From JBFGWM01 sp041588495 (GTDB lineage: Bacteria; Pseudomonadota; Gammaproteobacteria; Pseudomonadales; JBFGWM01): a stretch of 8,594 nucleotides of DNA. The stretch spans positions 1-8,594 of the forward strand of contig JBFGWM010000119.1 in NCBI GenBank assembly GCA_041588495.1. The letters are read 5' to 3'. Both the position numbers and the translations under genes were made by a program. The notes below the pieces were generated by a model, which saw only the letters and a list, made by a program, of their open reading frames with translations, had not been told where the DNA came from and did not search any database. Shown here in pieces: positions 6,486 to 8,594 of this stretch; the stretch's first letter is position 1, and every line of letters starts with the position of its first letter.

Positions 6486-7662
6486 GGAATGCCTGCCGGA
6501 AGCGTCCGCACTCGAACACGCCAAGTGGGTCGAAGGACCGGCGAACCCGCTCCTCCAGTCGCGCGACCGGATCGGGCTGCGGGTGGAAGGCCGGCGTGAC
6601 CCTGCGCACGGCTTCCGGCGCGCGCACCAGGGTCGCGTGCCCGCCCGCCCGTTGCGCCGTCTCACGAACGGAGTCCGCGGGCACGTCCGTCACCGCCCAG
6701 ACCAGGCCGCCCGCCCAGTCCCACAGCCAGTCGGCGCCGAGTCCCGCGAGTTCACGGGCAAGACCGGGCGCGGCAGACGGGGGCGCACAGAACCGCCACA
6801 GGGGCAGCGCACTATCCAAAGCTGCCAGAACGCGCAGGTCTGACCAGAATCGGTCAGCCTGCACCGCGTCCAGCGTTTCCGCCGCCCGCCCGGCGGGAAG
6901 CAGGGACTGCAGGGTTTCCACGGACGCGCGGACCGAGGGCGCAAAACCCTCGAGGCGCAGGACCAACGATGACTCGCCTGCTTTCCCACCCGCAGGCACG
7001 TATGCGGCGGCCGCGACGCTGGTGCAGGCACGCAGCATACCGCCGGAAAGCGAAACCGCCTCGTCCGTAGACAGGCCGGCGACGCGCAGGGAAACCAGCT
7101 CGCGGGGGCGCGGCAGGACCTTGAGGGTCACCCGGGTCAGCGCGGCGAGCTGCCCCCAGCTGCCGGCCATCAGTTTCGACAGATCGTAACCGGTAACGTT
7201 CTTGACCACGCGCCCACCCGCGACGAAACGCTCGCCGCGCCCGGAAACCGCCTCGAAGCCGAGGAAATGGTCCCGCACCGAGTCACTTACCAGGCGCCGC
7301 GAGCCGGCCGTTGCGGCCGCCACCATCCCGCCGATGGTCGCCCCCCCGGCAGGGCCACCGTAAACCGGCGCCGGGTCGAACGGCTCGAAGGCCAGCATCT
7401 GGCCCTCGGCCGCGAGCAGTTCCTCGACGTCCCGCAGCGGCGTGCCCGCGCCGACGGTGATCACCAGTTCCGGCGGATCGTAGTCCTCGACACCGTTGAA
7501 TTCCGCCATGGAGAGCACGGTCACGTCTGCCCGCGGGGCCCCGAAGGCCTGCCGGCTGCCGCCGCCGCGAATTTCGAGGACCTGCTGATCCGCGCCCGCG
7601 CAGCGCACCGCCTCACACAGCGCATCGACATCGGCAGGCCGGATGACTTCGGGGCTGGTCAT
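6475..7662 (-). CDS. glcE: glycolate dehydrogenase FAD-binding subunit GlcE
   Basis: Second flavin subunit of glycolate dehydrogenase, needed together with GlcD and GlcF for activity. From ATG 7662 it has 395 residues, against about 350 in E. coli. The PCMH-type FAD domain is visible: IRGGGSRQAFG (31-41), ITVGAGTPL (68-76), YGGPAGGATIGGMVAAATAG (101-120) and VVKNVTGYDLSKLMAGSWG (152-170), then a divergent C-terminal half. The start is set by the glcD stop, one base away (TGA, C, ATG). The frame stays open to an ATG at 7701, which would add 13 residues inside glcD and is less likely. The C terminus reads FECGRF where relatives usually have FNPGR. The stop overlaps the glcF start by 11 bp. The fold is shared with other FAD-linked oxidases, but the glcD-glcE-glcF order makes the assignment firm. 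Confidence 0.94.
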   Translation of the reverse strand: MTSPEVIRPADVDALCEAVRCAGADQQVLEIRGGGSRQAFGAPRADVTVLSMAEFNGVEDYDPPELVITVGAGTPLRDVEELLAAEGQMLAFEPFDPAPVYGGPAGGATIGGMVAAATAGSRRLVSDSVRDHFLGFEAVSGRGERFVAGGRVVKNVTGYDLSKLMAGSWGQLAALTRVTLKVLPRPRELVSLRVAGLSTDEAVSLSGGMLRACTSVAAAAYVPAGGKAGESSLVLRLEGFAPSVRASVETLQSLLPAGRAAETLDAVQADRFWSDLRVLAALDSALPLWRFCAPPSAAPGLARELAGLGADWLWDWAGGLVWAVTDVPADSVRETAQRAGGHATLVRAPEAVRRVTPAFHPQPDPVARLEERVRRSFDPLGVFECGRFRQAFHED

Positions 7663-7663
7663 G

Positions 7664-8594
7664 TCAGAACCGCGGGAGATCGGGAAACGGAACCCTGCCA
7701 CGATGCACGTGCACCCGGCCCAGTTCCGCGCACCGATGCAGGGTCGGGAACATCTTGCCCGGGTTGAGCAGCAGTTCGGGGTCGAAGGCGCACTTGAGGC
7801 GCTGCTGGTGGGCCAGGTCCGTCTCGGAAAACATCTCCGGCATCAGGTCCCGCTTCTCGACGCCGACGCCGTGCTCACCGGTCAGCACGCCGCCCACCTC
7901 CACGCACAGGCGCAGGATGTCCGCGCCGAATTCCTCGGCCCGTTCCAGTTGCCCGGGCTCGTTGGCGTCAAACAGGATCAGCGGATGCTGGTTGCCGTCG
8001 CCCGCGTGAAACACGTTGGCGACCGGGAGACCGTACTCGGCCGAAAGTTCGCTGATACGGCGCAATACCTCCGGCAGCCGCCGCCGGGGAATGGTGCCGT
8101 CCATGCAGTAGTAATCCGGCGCCAGCCGGCCCACGGCGGGAAACGCCGCCTTGCGTCCGGCCCACAGGGCCAGCCGCTCCTCCTCGCTGCCGGAGATACG
8201 CTCCGAGTTGGCGCCGTTGTGCTGCGCAATCCGCGACACCTCGTCGATCAGGTAATCACATTCCTCTGCCGGTCCGTCCAGCTCGACGATCAGGATGGCC
8301 TCGGCGTCCAGCGGGTATCCGACGTTGACGAAAGCCTCCGCCGCGCGGGTCGCGGGGGCATCCATCATTTCCATTCCGGCCGGAATGATGCCCCCGGCAA
8401 TCACGTCGGCCACGCACTGGCCGGCACTCTCGACACTGGGGAACCCGAGCAGCATCGCGCGGGCGGTTTGCGGCCGCGGCAGGATGCGTACGGTGACCTC
8501 GGTGACCACGGCGAGCAGGCCCTCTGATCCGACCAGCACCCCGAGCAGGTCGAGGCCGGCCGGCTCCGGGTGGCGGCCGCCGAGGCGGATGATC
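7664..8594 (-). CDS. glcD: glycolate dehydrogenase FAD subunit GlcD, 5' end off the right edge
   Basis: Catalytic FAD-linked subunit that oxidises glycolate to glyoxylate. Only the C-terminal 309 residues are in the window; the N-terminal about 190-200, with most of the FAD-binding domain, lie beyond the right edge. The frame is open to the edge and reads through GLDLLGVLVGSEGLLAVVTEV, so the GTG at 8539 is an internal valine and not a start. Family landmarks (visible numbering) include IIPAGMEMMD (69-78), FPAVGRLAPDYYCMDGTIPR (151-170), the metal/substrate site HAGDGNQH (196-203), GGVLTGEHGVG (234-244), FDPELLLNPGK (270-280) and the ending HVHRGRVPFPDLPRF. These match E. coli GlcD closely, including the C terminus, so the gene looks intact. 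It is the first visible gene of glcDEF, with glcE starting one base after its stop. Confidence 0.96.
   Translation of the reverse strand, partial: IIRLGGRHPEPAGLDLLGVLVGSEGLLAVVTEVTVRILPRPQTARAMLLGFPSVESAGQCVADVIAGGIIPAGMEMMDAPATRAAEAFVNVGYPLDAEAILIVELDGPAEECDYLIDEVSRIAQHNGANSERISGSEEERLALWAGRKAAFPAVGRLAPDYYCMDGTIPRRRLPEVLRRISELSAEYGLPVANVFHAGDGNQHPLILFDANEPGQLERAEEFGADILRLCVEVGGVLTGEHGVGVEKRDLMPEMFSETDLAHQQRLKCAFDPELLLNPGKMFPTLHRCAELGRVHVHRGRVPFPDLPRF
8353..8396 (-). repeat. nested inverted repeat inside glcD, potential mRNA hairpin
   Basis: CGGGGGCATC (8353-8362) and GATGCCCCCG (8387-8396) are perfect 10-bp inverted arms with a 24-bp spacer. Within and touching the right arm is the perfect 16-bp palindrome CATTCCGGCCGGAATG (8372-8387). 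A competing 7-bp pairing is also available: CATCATT (8363-8369) with AATGATG (8384-8390). In glcD mRNA this could form alternative stable stems. The bases encode a conserved protein stretch (GGIIPAGMEMMDAP), so protein constraint may explain part of it. No T-run follows, so it is not a standard terminator. Confidence 0.45.

Noticed and set aside
5253..6599. Plus-strand open frame of 448 codons opposite glcF
   Set aside because: It is antisense to a gene with intact iron-sulfur and CCG motifs and has low-complexity Arg/His/Gln composition with no domain.
6486..6665. Extended GlcF start at 6665 (60 extra residues)
   Set aside because: The segment lies wholly within glcE, is Arg/Ser-rich, and precedes a normal GlcF N terminus at ATG 6485.
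7643..8527. Plus-strand open frame of 294 codons opposite glcD
   Set aside because: glcD on the minus strand is conserved to its last residues, and this antisense frame shows no recognisable protein.
8537..8539. GTG at 8539 as the start of glcD
   Set aside because: The frame continues upstream with conserved GlcD sequence (GLDLLGV) to the window edge, so this codon is an internal valine and the gene is truncated by the window.

Overview
The window is GC-rich and almost entirely coding. Gene content and remembered protein resemblances point to a proteobacterium, most likely a gammaproteobacterium; this is inference, as there is no rRNA or other taxonomic marker. I see no tRNA, rRNA, CRISPR array, insertion sequence, integrase or phage gene, and no abrupt composition change. 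All seven genes belong to known families. I did not find a previously undescribed system.

Left region (1-3358, minus strand): an RND multidrug-efflux pair read right to left. The periplasmic adaptor comes first, then the inner-membrane permease 12 bp later. The permease runs off the left edge, so about its last 300 residues are missing. No outer-membrane channel gene or regulator is visible.

Middle (3359-3549): a short divergent intergenic region holding two inverted repeats and a plausible -10 element in each direction. To its right, on the plus strand, are a serine-dependent glutaminase (glsA, 3550-4464) and, 21 bp later, a CbbY-type HAD phosphatase (4486-5190) starting at TTG. These two look co-transcribed.

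Right region (5172-8594, minus strand): the three glycolate dehydrogenase subunits in transcription order glcD (5' end beyond the right edge), glcE and glcF. They are tightly coupled: 1 bp between glcD and glcE, and an 11-bp overlap between glcE and glcF. The 3' end of glcF overlaps the 3' end of the convergent phosphatase gene by 19 bp.

GlcDEF oxidises glycolate to glyoxylate and passes the electrons to the respiratory chain. CbbY phosphatases remove xylulose-1,5-bisphosphate, a Rubisco inhibitor. Together they hint at a cell handling Rubisco by-products, but no Rubisco or phosphoglycolate phosphatase gene lies in the window, so this remains a hypothesis. The features most worth checking are the gene overlap, the intergenic inverted repeats, and a nested hairpin in the glcD coding sequence.
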